Shown here: positions 1 through 5,343 of the stretch, piece after piece
Layout of the letters: every line of letters starts with the position of its first letter
How positions within the stretch are numbered: position 1 is the stretch's first letter
Source of the DNA: Candidatus Gastranaerophilales bacterium
Lineage (GTDB): Bacteria; Cyanobacteriota; Vampirovibrionia; Gastranaerophilales; JAQUYY01
Length of the DNA: 5,808 bases
Direction: 5' to 3'
Assembly: GCA_028691575.1 (NCBI GenBank)
Contig: JAQUYY010000123.1
Span: forward strand, 1 to 5,808
Position numbers and translations under genes: made by a program
Notes under the pieces: generated by a model
Databases searched by the model: none
What the model was told of the DNA's origin: nothing
What the model saw: the letters and a program-made list of their open reading frames with translations, nothing else

Positions 1-883
1 TTAACGAATTATAGGTCCTTTGGCTGCCTATTTGCATAAAAGTTGATTGTAACAGTACATCAATAGATGATCTGTCATTCGGATTGGCTGAAGATTCTTG
101 TACTCGAGCTCTAATAATGGCATCTCTGTCGGGTTTTAAATTAACCTCAAGATTTTCCCAATCAAGAACTTTGTAATCGATTTTAAATTGGTTTAAAAAG
201 TCTATTGTATTAACCATGTTAGAAGAAATATCATTATCTTGGAGTTTAACTTTTACGCTCATATCTTGATTGGTAAGTCCTGCAACATATCGAGCAAATT
301 CTGCCGGTTTTTTATCTGCCAAATTAAATTCTATGCTGGCTGCCACACATGTTCCGCTGGCATCTACTTCTAAATCTTGAGTGGTTTTTGCAGCATTCGG
401 TTCCAGACCCGATTTATTTGCTAAATTTTCATTTACTTTTTTTTCTATAAATTCTCTTGGCAATTCACCAAAATCCTGAGTAATAATAAACGGATTTGTT
501 AATGCGCTAAGAGTTTCGCTTAAAATATTTTTATTGCTCAAACCTTGAATTCGTGGTTCTTTCATTATTTTATACAAATTATCGAGAGCAGAAGAGGTGT
601 CATTTGAATCTTTAGACAATAATCTACCTGTCTTTAGTAAAATTTCTAATTTTTTTTCATCTCGACTATCCAAAAAGGCAGCCAATTCTGAATATTTTTG
701 CTTGTCTTCTTTGTCGGTAATCCCGGGTAACGGCTGAAAAAACGGCAGTCCTTTGAAACTTATATTATTTATTGTTTTATTTGGCATGGTTTGCGCAACA
801 GTATTTTCAACAGAAGTGGTTTCTTTTTTGATTTCTGTTGAATTAGTATATATTTGCTGATTTGTCGAGATTTTTGGTATCAT
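1..883 (-). CDS. Hypothetical protein, N-terminal part, possible cysteine-hydrolase-like motif
   Basis: An open frame on the minus strand starts at ATG 883-881 and reaches the left edge without a stop, giving 294 residues of an unfinished protein. AAGG (894-891 on the minus strand) lies 7 bases before the ATG, and a perfect TATAAT lies further upstream. Residues 1-40 are polar and Asn/Thr/Ser-rich with no signal peptide or membrane helix, followed by ISFKG (41-45). Residues 57-160 look mostly helical. The only cysteine seen is Cys179, in SGTCVAASIEF (176-186), which resembles the nucleophile helix start of papain-like or transglutaminase-like enzymes. The visible region ends with a conserved-looking DVLLQSTFMQIGSQRTY (275-291). 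I do not recognise the family. A cysteine hydrolase is a guess, because the His and Asp/Asn partners would lie mainly in the missing part. It is divergently transcribed from the TOPRIM gene. The reading frame is secure and the function is open. Confidence 0.85.
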   Translation of the reverse strand, partial: MIPKISTNQQIYTNSTEIKKETTSVENTVAQTMPNKTINNISFKGLPFFQPLPGITDKEDKQKYSELAAFLDSRDEKKLEILLKTGRLLSKDSNDTSSALDNLYKIMKEPRIQGLSNKNILSETLSALTNPFIITQDFGELPREFIEKKVNENLANKSGLEPNAAKTTQDLEVDASGTCVAASIEFNLADKKPAEFARYVAGLTNQDMSVKVKLQDNDISSNMVNTIDFLNQFKIDYKVLDWENLEVNLKPDRDAIIRARVQESSANPNDRSSIDVLLQSTFMQIGSQRTYNSL

Positions 884-910
884 TTTTTTACCTTAATGAA
901 ACAGCTTTAT

Positions 911-916
911 ATTATA
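911..916 (-). promoter_or_regulatory. -10 element (TATAAT) of the leftward gene
   Basis: Read on the minus strand, positions 916-911 give a perfect TATAAT inside a run of TATATAAT. It would start transcription near 904, about 20 bases before the leftward ATG at 883. No good -35 hexamer is found at 16-18 bases spacing: that position is a T-run within the inverted repeat at 924-958. The match in AT-rich DNA could be chance, but its location is right. Confidence 0.5.
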
Positions 917-923
917 TAAAAAC

Positions 924-958
924 CGATTATTTAAAAAAGTGCCATTTTTAAATAATTG
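924..958. repeat. AT-rich inverted repeat between divergent genes
   Basis: Arms 924-937 and 945-958 pair over 14 bases, with one G-T pair at 925/957 and otherwise perfect complementarity. The seven-base loop is agtgcca. The core arms are ATTATTTAAAAA and TTTTTAAATAAT. It lies where the -35 region of the leftward promoter should be, so an operator or a DNA-structure element is plausible. It is not a gene-end terminator, because the genes on both sides are transcribed away from it. Confidence 0.6.
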
Positions 959-1043
959 TATAAGAAAATTTAACATAATAAATTATTTGAGGGAATAGAA
1001 AAAATTTAATTTTGAAAAAAATTAAGATTTTTCCTAATCGAAC

Positions 1044-1071
1044 TTGCTAAAAAAGGCATGCCTGTTATAAA
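1044..1071 (+). promoter_or_regulatory. Extended -10 promoter for the TOPRIM gene
   Basis: A -35-like TTGCTA (1044-1049), a 16-base spacer, and TATAAA (1066-1071) preceded by TG one base upstream (1063-1064) make a good sigma-70 extended -10 promoter. The prepilin promoter at 5344-5371 has the same design (TTGCTT, 16 bases, TG-n-TATAAT). The expected start point, about 7 bases after the -10 element, is 1078, which is the A of the ATG. The transcript may therefore be leaderless. Confidence 0.6.
1054..1063. promoter_or_regulatory. Perfect 10-bp palindrome in the promoter spacer, possible operator
   Basis: AGGCATGCCT is a perfect palindrome lying between the -35 and -10 elements of the TOPRIM promoter. 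It is GC-richer than its surroundings. A dimeric repressor bound here would block RNA polymerase. No regulator gene is seen nearby, and a palindrome this short can occur by chance. Confidence 0.3.
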
Positions 1072-1077
1072 CTATTT

Positions 1078-2235
1078 ATGCAACAAATTTTTGAGGAAGT
1101 GATAATTTCATCAGTAATTTCTGTAGATATTCCCGAAGGATTATTGAAAAGTTCTAATTTAAGAATCAAACTTATGAGCATTGAAGAGCTGCTCATATCT
1201 TTAGAGCGTTTAACAAGATTCAAATTGCCTGATAAAAGGAGGAAAAGAGTTTATCGGGATATAATTTTGCGATTTTTAGTAGAACCTAAAATCAATTCGC
1301 AAAAATTTGCCGAAATTCCCGTTGATTATGTTGATAAACTGGTTAAAATTATTTGGAATAATTCGGTTAGAAGTTTATCGTGTCAAAATTTTATCAACGA
1401 AAATCTGAATTTATATTTAGCATATGAAGAGACTAAACTTTTTAAGGAAAAAACCTTATTTGACGGAAATTACAGCAATTATATTGACTATGTTTCTCAG
1501 GATTTGTTGAATATTTCTTCTCTATTAAAATTTTTAGAAAAAAATAAAATTGAAAATTTGTCATTAAATACTAAAAGATTGATTGAAATAAACAAATTAA
1601 CATCAGTTGAGAATGATTTTGAAAAATTATTTATGCAAGCTAAAACTATAAGAAAAAAGAAAGGTTATATTTTTCCGTTAAATATTGTTATTTTAGCGGA
1701 AGGTGCAACTGAAGAAAAACTTTTGCCGGCATTTGCTAAAATTTATGGTTTGGATTTCGCCCAAAACGGAATTTTATTAATCGCATCTGGTGGAAAAAAC
1801 CAGGTAGCAAGGCTTTATAATGAATACAAAAAGTGTTTAAATATTCCGGTAATGATTTTATTGGACGAGGATGCCAAAAATATCGCTGAAAATATACAAA
1901 AAACAATGAGAACCGATGATAATGTTTTTGTATTTCAAAATGGGGAGTTTGAAGATATTATTTCAAAAAATTTAATAATAAAATGTATTAATAATTTTTA
2001 TAAAAATACTGGTAGTATTACAAAAAAAGATTTAGAATTAAATTTGCCGATGGCAAAAATTTTAGAAAATTTATGGAGAGAAAAGGGGTTTGGCGAATTT
2101 AACAAATCACTTTTTGCCCAAATTATTGCAGAAAATATTTCTAGTTCAAAAGATGTTCCACTTGTTTTGAAAAATTTCTTTAATGAAATAGAAGTGATAA
2201 TAAATAAACAGCCCTATTGTATCAATAAAGATTAG
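1078..2235 (+). CDS. Stand-alone TOPRIM-domain protein, possible nuclease
   Basis: The 385-residue protein has an unrecognised, mostly helical N-terminal region (about 1-200) with a basic patch KRRKR (53-57), then a TOPRIM domain of the OLD-nuclease type at about 202-300. Visible marks are the beta strand and acidic residues of IVILAEGATEE (203-213, Glu208 as the catalytic Glu), ASGGKN (236-241), the DxD motif LLDEDA (261-266, Asp263 and Asp265), and an acidic FEDII (291-295). Such residues bind metal in OLD-family nucleases and related enzymes, so DNA or RNA cleavage is plausible. No ATPase (Walker A/B) domain is present in the protein or beside it, unlike full OLD proteins. A stop at 1048-1050 in frame and no earlier start codon make ATG 1078 the first possible start. 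It has no Shine-Dalgarno site, which fits a leaderless mRNA. The exact substrate and role are unknown; defence, repair or RNA processing are all possible. Confidence 0.88.
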   Translation: MQQIFEEVIISSVISVDIPEGLLKSSNLRIKLMSIEELLISLERLTRFKLPDKRRKRVYRDIILRFLVEPKINSQKFAEIPVDYVDKLVKIIWNNSVRSLSCQNFINENLNLYLAYEETKLFKEKTLFDGNYSNYIDYVSQDLLNISSLLKFLEKNKIENLSLNTKRLIEINKLTSVENDFEKLFMQAKTIRKKKGYIFPLNIVILAEGATEEKLLPAFAKIYGLDFAQNGILLIASGGKNQVARLYNEYKKCLNIPVMILLDEDAKNIAENIQKTMRTDDNVFVFQNGEFEDIISKNLIIKCINNFYKNTGSITKKDLELNLPMAKILENLWREKGFGEFNKSLFAQIIAENISSSKDVPLVLKNFFNEIEVIINKQPYCINKD

Positions 2236-2243
2236 TATATAAG
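2217..2243 (+). promoter_or_regulatory. Weak candidate promoter for the Cys-rich gene
   Basis: TTGTAT (2217-2222) and TATAAG (2238-2243) are separated by 15 bases and overlap the end of the TOPRIM gene. Transcription from about 2250 would give a 5' leader of roughly 108 bases containing the stem-loop at 2279-2322. The spacing is short and the match modest. Read-through from the TOPRIM promoter is the alternative. Confidence 0.25.
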
Positions 2244-2278
2244 TTTAGAAATATCAAATTAGGCACAAGGCTTACTCC

Positions 2279-2322
2279 TGTTCAACTTTAATCGGATGAA
2301 ACAAGCCGTTTAAAGTTGAATA
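2279..2322 (+). promoter_or_regulatory. Strong stem-loop in the leader of the Cys-rich gene
   Basis: TTCAACTTTAA (2281-2291) pairs perfectly with TTAAAGTTGAA (2310-2320). Two more outer pairs (2279-2280 with 2321-2322, one of them G-U) extend the stem. After a single T-T mismatch, CGG (2293-2295) pairs with CCG (2306-2308), leaving a ten-base loop. The downstream side lacks a T-run, so it is a poor terminator for the TOPRIM gene. It ends 23 bases before the ribosome site at 2346, so an mRNA-stability or translation-control element is likelier. No known riboswitch class was recognised. Confidence 0.55.
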
Positions 2323-2345
2323 ATTGTATTCAAACTTGTTTAATT

Positions 2346-2351
2346 GGGAGG
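2346..2351 (+). promoter_or_regulatory. Shine-Dalgarno site fixing the start of the Cys-rich gene
   Basis: GGGAGG is followed by six A bases and then ATG 2358. This is the strongest ribosome site in the window. It selects ATG 2358 over an in-frame TTG at 2316, which would place 14 residues ahead of the signal peptide. Confidence 0.85.
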
Positions 2352-2357
2352 AAAAAA

Positions 2358-2840
2358 ATGAAAAAATTACTTGCTATTCTAAGCCTATTTGGATTCTTAG
2401 TACTAATAGCACAACCGGCGTCAGCCCTTACATACGGCAGAGGAGTAAACGTTTCTCGAGCAGGTATGGACTATACGCAGCCATCAATAGCATCAAGGCA
2501 AATTGGTTGTCCTTGTGGAATGGCTTGTCCGGTTCAATTGCCTGTAAGAGCTTGCCCGGCATGCCCTGTTTACCCAAACTCAACTTGCCCATGTCCGACT
2601 TCTCGATTCGTTAGTCCGGCATGTCCTGTTTGCCCAAAAGTAATTTGCCCTTGCCCAACTTGTCAAAAGGTTGGTTGTCCATGTCCGACTTGTCAAAAAG
2701 CGGGTTGTCCTTGTCCAACTAATCCTTGTCAAATTTGTCCAAGCGCAACAGCTCCATGCCCATGTCCTGTTGTAAAACCTTCTTTTGCAGCTCCAATCAA
2801 GCCAATTGAGAAAAAAGAACCGGTTAGAGGTTATTGGTAA
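2358..2840 (+). CDS. Secreted Cys/Pro-rich repeat protein
   Basis: The 160-residue protein begins with a classical Sec signal peptide: MKK, a hydrophobic core at about residues 4-18, and a signal peptidase I site after PASA (A23). The mature part (about 137 residues) holds 21 cysteines and roughly 27 prolines, mainly as CP, CPCP and CPxCP units. The clearest repeat is a ten-residue unit CPCPTCQKVG / CPCPTCQKAG, followed by a variant starting CPCPTNPCQ. The C-terminal tail (about 142-160) is Cys-free, basic and Pro-containing, ending RGYW. There is no lipobox, anchor helix or LPxTG motif, so it is probably periplasmic or released. Cysteines this dense suggest disulfide cross-linking or metal binding, and neither is proven. 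I do not recognise a named family. It has its own ribosome site and a terminator 25 bases after the stop, so it is probably monocistronic. Frames overlapping it on both strands are shadows. Confidence 0.88.
   Translation: MKKLLAILSLFGFLVLIAQPASALTYGRGVNVSRAGMDYTQPSIASRQIGCPCGMACPVQLPVRACPACPVYPNSTCPCPTSRFVSPACPVCPKVICPCPTCQKVGCPCPTCQKAGCPCPTNPCQICPSATAPCPCPVVKPSFAAPIKPIEKKEPVRGYW
2556..2735 (+). repeat. In-frame tandem repeats (30-base and 60-base periods) coding the CP-rich core
   Basis: Segments 2556-2600 and 2616-2660, exactly 60 bases apart, match at 36 of 45 positions by hand count, both starting CCGGCATG. Units at 2646-2675 and 2676-2705 are 30-base tandem copies coding CPCPTCQKVG and CPCPTCQKAG. 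A third, altered copy starts at 2706. All periods are multiples of three, so gain or loss of a unit keeps the frame. Many differences are at third codon positions (TGC/TGT, CCT/CCA/CCG), suggesting the peptide is under selection. Confidence 0.8.
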
Positions 2841-2865
2841 GAAAATAAAAATCCAATAATTCAAG

Positions 2866-2893
2866 AAAGAAGGCTTTTAAAAAAGCCTTCTTT
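2866..2893 (+). terminator. Intrinsic terminator after the Cys-rich gene
   Basis: Arms 2866-2878 and 2881-2893 are perfectly complementary over up to 13 pairs around GAAGGCTTTT/AAAAGCCTTC. The realistic loop is a few A/T bases at the centre, and the 3' arm ends in TTTT (2891-2894). It starts 25 bases after the stop of the Cys-rich gene and precedes the next operon, so it separates two transcription units. Confidence 0.85.
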
Positions 2894-2902
2894 TATGTTA
2901 TT

Positions 2903-2908
2903 TATAAA
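2903..2908 (+). promoter_or_regulatory. Possible -10 element of the three-gene operon
   Basis: TATAAA lies 30 bases before the ATG at 2939 and just after the terminator, the expected place for the operon promoter. No convincing -35 hexamer is found at 16-18 bases, where the terminator arm lies. The match is weak evidence in such AT-rich DNA. Confidence 0.25.
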
Positions 2909-2938
2909 TAAAAAAGTAAAAAAGTTGAGCATTTTTAA

Positions 2939-3580
2939 ATGAAAAAAGAAAAATATTTTACTTCTCAAAATATAGATAAAGAATCTGACTTAATTATCAA
3001 AAAAATAGGGTTAATTACAAGAATACAGCCTTTTGAAATTGATATATCCAAATCTGCTTTGATAATTTTAGATATGCAAAAGTTTTTCCTGTCTCCAAGT
3101 TCTCATGCCCAAGTGCCGTCAGCTAATTTTATAATAAAAAATATTCAACATATTGTTGAGTATTTTAATGAAAAACAAAGACCTGTTATTTTTACAAAAC
3201 ACATAAATACAAATGATAATGCAGGACTTATGGCAAGTTTTTGGAAAGATACCATTAAAATAGATGAGATTATTGAAGATTTTAATATTTCAAATTCAAT
3301 ATTAATTGAAAAATCACAGTATGATGCTTTTTACAATACAAATCTTGAAAATTTGCTGGTAGAGAACAATACAGAAAATCTTGTGGTAACGGGTGTGATG
3401 ACACATCTTTGTTGCGAAACTACAGCAAGAAGTGCTTTTATTCGTGGAATACAACCGATTTTTGTTGTTGATGCCACCGCTACTTATAATAGAGAGTTGC
3501 ATTTTTCCAGCTGTTTAAACGTTGCGCATGGTTTTGGTCCGATTTTAAAAACAAAGGATTTGATAAAATGCCAAAAGTAA
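2939..3580 (+). CDS. Isochorismatase-family cysteine hydrolase
   Basis: This 213-residue protein has the isochorismatase/nicotinamidase-like alpha/beta fold signature over about residues 38-205. The family's catalytic triad is visible: Asp45 in ALIILDMQKFF (40-50), Lys125 in EKSQYDAF (124-131), and Cys158 in VTGVMTHLCCETTARSAF (150-167), which aligns with the nicotinamidase TDYCVKATA pattern. A second Cys (159) follows the nucleophile directly. Family members hydrolyse amide or vinyl-ether bonds of small molecules (nicotinamide, isochorismate, carbamoyl compounds), and the substrate cannot be assigned here. It is cytoplasmic, with no signal peptide. ATG 2939 has only a weak GAG (2927-2929) upstream. 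It is the first gene of an operon: its last 13 bases overlap the next gene's start. Nicotinamidase is less likely, since its typical metal-site DxHxxH motif is not evident. Confidence 0.9.
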   Translation: MKKEKYFTSQNIDKESDLIIKKIGLITRIQPFEIDISKSALIILDMQKFFLSPSSHAQVPSANFIIKNIQHIVEYFNEKQRPVIFTKHINTNDNAGLMASFWKDTIKIDEIIEDFNISNSILIEKSQYDAFYNTNLENLLVENNTENLVVTGVMTHLCCETTARSAFIRGIQPIFVVDATATYNRELHFSSCLNVAHGFGPILKTKDLIKCQK

Positions 3581-4392
3581 ACATTATTGGAGCAGGACCG
3601 TCAGGAATAGCTTGTGCCATGCAACTTGCAAGATTTGGGCTGGATGTTGATATATTTGAAAAAAATAAACTCGGTGGTCTATTAAATAATGCTAATCTGG
3701 TTGAAAATTATTTAGGATTTCCAAATGGGATAACGGGTACAGATTTGATAAAACTTTTTCAGAAGCAAATGGAAAAATATCCAAATATCAAACTTATAAA
3801 AGAAAATGTAATTGAAATTAAACAAAATAAAAATTTTCTAATAAAAACCCCTAAAAACCATTACTTTTCAGATTTTTTGGTGATTGCTACGGGAACAATT
3901 CCTAAAAAAACAGAGTTTGAAAATAATAATGATTTTAAAAAATATATTTATTATGAAATAAAAAATTTCCCTAAGTGCAAAGACAAGAAAATTGCTATTG
4001 TAGGAGCTGGAGATGCTGCTTTTGACTATGCTGTAAACCTCTCGAAAAACAATGAAATTATCATTTTAAATCGGTCAAATAATATACGGGCAATAAATTT
4101 GCTGGCTCAAAAGTGTAAAAAAACAGCAAGTATAAGTTACAAAAAAAACGAGCCCGTAAAGTCAATTGAAAAGTATAAAAACGGTTTATTAATTAATAAT
4201 AAATTTGGCGTGGATTTTGTTATTTTTGCAATTGGCAGATTGCCAGAGGATACTTTGATAAATAAAGATTTAGCGGATAATCCGGCTTGTTATATAATTG
4301 GTGATGTAAAAAATGGCATGTGCCGACAAACATCCGTTGCGGTCGGAGACGGACTAAAAGCAGCTATGGAGATATATGAAACAATTGGATAA
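3568..4392 (+). CDS. Thioredoxin-reductase-like FAD/NAD(P)H oxidoreductase lacking the CxxC
   Basis: The 274-residue flavoprotein has an N-terminal FAD Rossmann motif GAGPSG (8-13), a GGLLNNANLVENYLGFP stretch (36-52) matching the thioredoxin-reductase GGQL...VENYPGF region, ATGT (107-110), a second nucleotide-binding motif GAGDAAFDYA (146-155), and the C-terminal FAD motif IIGDV (243-247) followed by RQTSVAVGDG (253-262). Arg169 and Arg174 in NRSNNIRA resemble the NADPH-selecting HRRxxFRA. Where thioredoxin reductase carries its redox CxxC, just before the second Rossmann motif, this protein has a Tyr/Lys-rich YIYYEIKNF (126-134), so dithiol transfer to thioredoxin is not expected. It is also shorter than the usual 310-320 residues. 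CxxC-less relatives include ferredoxin/flavodoxin-NADP reductases, so it may reduce a carrier or the radical SAM partner; that is inference. AAAGGA (3553-3558) lies 9 bases before the ATG. It overlaps both neighbours, indicating translational coupling. Confidence 0.9.
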   Translation: MPKVNIIGAGPSGIACAMQLARFGLDVDIFEKNKLGGLLNNANLVENYLGFPNGITGTDLIKLFQKQMEKYPNIKLIKENVIEIKQNKNFLIKTPKNHYFSDFLVIATGTIPKKTEFENNNDFKKYIYYEIKNFPKCKDKKIAIVGAGDAAFDYAVNLSKNNEIIILNRSNNIRAINLLAQKCKKTASISYKKNEPVKSIEKYKNGLLINNKFGVDFVIFAIGRLPEDTLINKDLADNPACYIIGDVKNGMCRQTSVAVGDGLKAAMEIYETIG

Positions 4393-5329
4393 TAATCAAT
4401 TTAAAATAATAGCAAAAGCCGGAAATCCCGATATTGCAGTTGTTTATATTGCTGATATCAACGGCAAAAAAATCGAATTTGTAGAATCTGTTCAGCCTCC
4501 ATTATTCAGGGATAAAAAATGGGTAATTATTATATCCAGCTTGTACGGATGTCCTGTGAAATGCAAATTTTGTGATGCGGGAGGATTTTACAAAGGTAAA
4601 TTGTCAAGAGAAGATCTTTTGAGTCAAATTGATTTTTTGACGAAAAATCGTTTTGGCAAATTAATTCCCGAAACGGAACGGTTTAAAATTCAGTTTGCAA
4701 GAGTGGGAGAACCAAGTTTAAATTTGGCAGTACTTGATGTATTAGATATTTTGTCTTCCCGTTATGGGAAAAATGTTATTCCATCAATTTCAACAGTTGC
4801 TCCTGTGGGGACGGATAAATTTTTTGAAAAATTGATAGAAATTAAAAAAAAGCATTATAACAAGAATTTTCAGCTTCAATTTTCTATTCATAATACAGAT
4901 GAAAACATTAGAAACGAATTAATACCTGTTAAAAAATGGGATTTTCAGAAAATCAGTAAATACGGTCAAAGGTTTTTTACTCAGGATTCAAAGAAAATAA
5001 CCTTGAATTTTGCCCTAAAAGATGAGTCTCAAATTAATCCTGAAATTTTGAAAGAATATTTTAGTCCTGATCTGTTTTTAATAAAAATTACTCCGATAAA
5101 TCCTACTATATCGGCAATTAAGAATGCTCTTTCAGTGCCTCTGAATGTGAAAAAATTAAATGAAGGAATTATTAAAAAGTTGCAAGACTATGGATATGAT
5201 GTAATATTAAGTATAGGGGAGCTCGAAGAAAATAGTATAGGAAGCAATTGCGGTCAATATATATCAAATATAGAGCAAGAAATAAGCATTTACAAAGAAA
5301 GTTACAACTATGAACTTCAAAGTATTTAG
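4376..5329 (+). CDS. RlmN/Cfr-like radical SAM protein, short, lacking the resolving Cys
   Basis: The 317-residue protein carries the radical SAM CxxxCxxC motif (Cys59, Cys63, Cys66) in SSLYGCPVKCKFCDAGG, in the RlmN/Cfr style (SSQxGCxxxCxFC). Other family marks follow in order: GEP (111-113), STVAPVG (139-145), LQFSIHNTDENIRNELIPV (167-185), ITPINP (238-243) and IGSNCGQY (288-295), where Cys292 aligns with the methyl-carrying Cys of RlmN/Cfr. Two deviations stand out. Only 58 residues precede the cluster (about 124 in E. coli RlmN), so the helix-hairpin-helix RNA-binding region is missing. Ile52 sits where RlmN/Cfr have the resolving Cys, seven residues before the first cluster Cys. There are only four cysteines in the protein. 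It probably still binds [4Fe-4S] and SAM, but canonical A2503 methylation of 23S rRNA is doubtful. It overlaps the flavoprotein gene by 17 bases, with GGAG (4368-4371) four bases before the ATG. Confidence 0.88.
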   Translation: MKQLDNNQFKIIAKAGNPDIAVVYIADINGKKIEFVESVQPPLFRDKKWVIIISSLYGCPVKCKFCDAGGFYKGKLSREDLLSQIDFLTKNRFGKLIPETERFKIQFARVGEPSLNLAVLDVLDILSSRYGKNVIPSISTVAPVGTDKFFEKLIEIKKKHYNKNFQLQFSIHNTDENIRNELIPVKKWDFQKISKYGQRFFTQDSKKITLNFALKDESQINPEILKEYFSPDLFLIKITPINPTISAIKNALSVPLNVKKLNEGIIKKLQDYGYDVILSIGELEENSIGSNCGQYISNIEQEISIYKESYNYELQSI

Positions 5330-5343
5330 CAATATAAATAACT

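Noticed and set aside
930..945. TGGCAC on the minus strand as a sigma-54 -24 element
   Set aside because: The -12 position, at the required spacing, reads AA instead of GC, so the sigma-54 pattern fails.
2279..2330. The stem-loop as the terminator of the TOPRIM gene
   Set aside because: The 3' arm is followed by TAATTGTATT rather than a T-run, and the stem is A/T-rich.
2316..2344. TTGAAT, 17 bases, TTTAAT as a promoter for the Cys-rich gene
   Set aside because: It would start transcription at about 2351, on the ribosome site itself, leaving no usable leader.
2316..2357. TTG start at 2316 extending the Cys-rich protein by 14 residues
   Set aside because: The extension would put a polar, Cys-containing segment before a textbook signal peptide, and the strong GGGAGG site points to ATG 2358.
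2324..2614. Plus-strand open frame overlapping the Cys-rich gene in another frame
   Set aside because: It has no ribosome site and no recognisable motif, and it competes with a gene that has a signal peptide and repeats.
2580..2864. Minus-strand open frame opposite the Cys-rich gene
   Set aside because: It is Trp/Thr/Arg-rich because it is the complement of CP-rich repeats; it has no credible start context and overlaps the terminator-side region.
3314..3502. Minus-strand open frame inside the hydrolase gene
   Set aside because: It lies wholly within the clear isochorismatase-family coding sequence and has no motif of its own.
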